Source of the DNA: Cryomorphaceae bacterium
GTDB taxonomy: Bacteria; Bacteroidota; Bacteroidia; Flavobacteriales; Schleiferiaceae
DNA: 23,350 bases
NCBI GenBank assembly: GCA_022565745.1
Contig: JAIUMB010000014.1
Span: 1-23,350, forward strand
Direction: 5' to 3'
Shown: in pieces, positions 22,944 through 23,350 of the stretch
Layout of the letters: each line of letters starts with the position of its first letter
How positions within the stretch are numbered: position 1 is the first letter of the stretch
Translations under genes and position numbers: made by a program
The notes under the pieces: generated by a model
The model's input: only the letters and a program-made list of their open reading frames with translations
Database searches by the model: none
What the model was told of the DNA's origin: nothing

Positions 22944-23350
22944 CTATGTCTTTACCGGTTCTAGTATAGATGTTTTGAGTGTTTCTACATTATCGAAGAA
23001 TCTGAAGCGATCAGGGTCGGTTTTGGAATCGTATTGGATCTCTTTAGTTTGAAAGCCTGTAAAGTGAAACCAACAATCCTCCTCTCCAAACATCTCGTCA
23101 ATCTCCTTATAATACTTATCCAACTCTTCTGTGTATGGCCTAGTTGTTAATACCGAGACAAAGTTGCGAGCTCCTGTGGTTTTGAGAACAGAAAACAAAT
23201 AGTGATGCGGCACCGACTGCCCAAGATAGATCACTCGCTTGCCATTTTTACGCAGATAATAATACAAATACAACAGACTTAATTCGTGTAGTTCCTCGTC
23301 TGGTAAGTACAACACATACACGTCATTTGATTTACCACTACTCACTATCA
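22944..23350 (-). CDS. MerR-type regulator, C-terminal B12-binding domain (5' partial)
   Basis: The visible part, about 135 residues, is a cobalamin-binding Rossmann-like domain as found at the C-terminus of MerR-family regulators of the CarH/LitR type. Key stretch: YLPDEELHELSLLYLYYYLRKNGKRVIYLGQSVP, where E-x-H-x-x-S matches the E/DxHxxG signature; the cobalt-ligating His is kept (His20 counted from the GTG at 23345) and the usual Gly is Ser. The frame is open to the window edge and GTG 23345 lies at the start of the domain, so it is almost surely internal; the DNA-binding and helical-bundle domains lie outside. Known: CarH/LitR repress carotenoid and photolyase genes in the dark using adenosylcobalamin. 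That this one does so is inference from the neighbours (sigma factor, crt genes, photolyase). A stand-alone B12-binding protein is less likely. Confidence 0.72.
   Translation of the reverse strand, partial: IVSSGKSNDVYVLYLPDEELHELSLLYLYYYLRKNGKRVIYLGQSVPHHYLFSVLKTTGARNFVSVLTTRPYTEELDKYYKEIDEMFGEEDCWFHFTGFQTKEIQYDSKTDPDRFRFFDNVETLKTSILEPVKT

Overview
The window looks like a chromosomal segment of a Bacteroidota bacterium, most likely a pigmented marine-type member of the Flavobacteriales. The evidence is family-level: a BT_3928-type DoxX protein, a DUF4835/PorD-like type IX secretion protein, a Bacteroidota-type BamD-RpoZ-CoaBC operon, a MerR/B12-binding regulator near an ECF sigma factor and crtI-crtB, and several upstream sites matching the Bacteroidota -7 promoter element TAnnTTTG. 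No tRNA, rRNA, CRISPR array, insertion sequence or prophage was seen. Gene density is high and nearly all genes sit in tight operons with 4-base overlaps.

Layout. Positions 1-5618 (plus strand) hold an LptF/LptG-type permease cut by the left edge, a glycosyltransferase, the BT_3928-type membrane protein, an OppB/DppB-type permease and triosephosphate isomerase, closed by a hairpin terminator. Everything from 5637 to the right edge is on the minus strand. Read in transcription order from the right, it comprises: a MerR-type regulator with a B12-binding domain (cut by the edge); a SulP anion transporter; an ECF sigma factor, crtI, crtB and idi, followed by a terminator; a PTPS/QueD-like gene overlapping folE; a photolyase operon (SDR, flavin reductase, photolyase); an envelope/housekeeping operon (bamD, rpoZ, coaBC, DUF4835/porD, anmK); and a two-kinase signalling pair (7TMR-DISM histidine kinase, then a REC-histidine kinase).

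How the genes work together. Positions 13540-23350 read as a light/photo-oxidative stress island. It has a candidate B12-type photoregulator, an ECF sigma factor, carotenoid synthesis from IPP isomerisation through phytoene synthase and desaturase, a photolyase with flavin and SDR partners, and two pterin enzymes. The gene content resembles LitR/CarH-controlled regulons described in other phyla. Here it also carries a SulP transporter and a PTPS that resembles the animal tetrahydrobiopterin enzyme more than E. coli QueD. Several palindromes sit on or next to the predicted promoters of these units and are the best candidates for its control sites.

The only stretch over 300 bases without a confident gene is 20891-21271. 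All functional calls come from reading motifs by eye; no database search was run.
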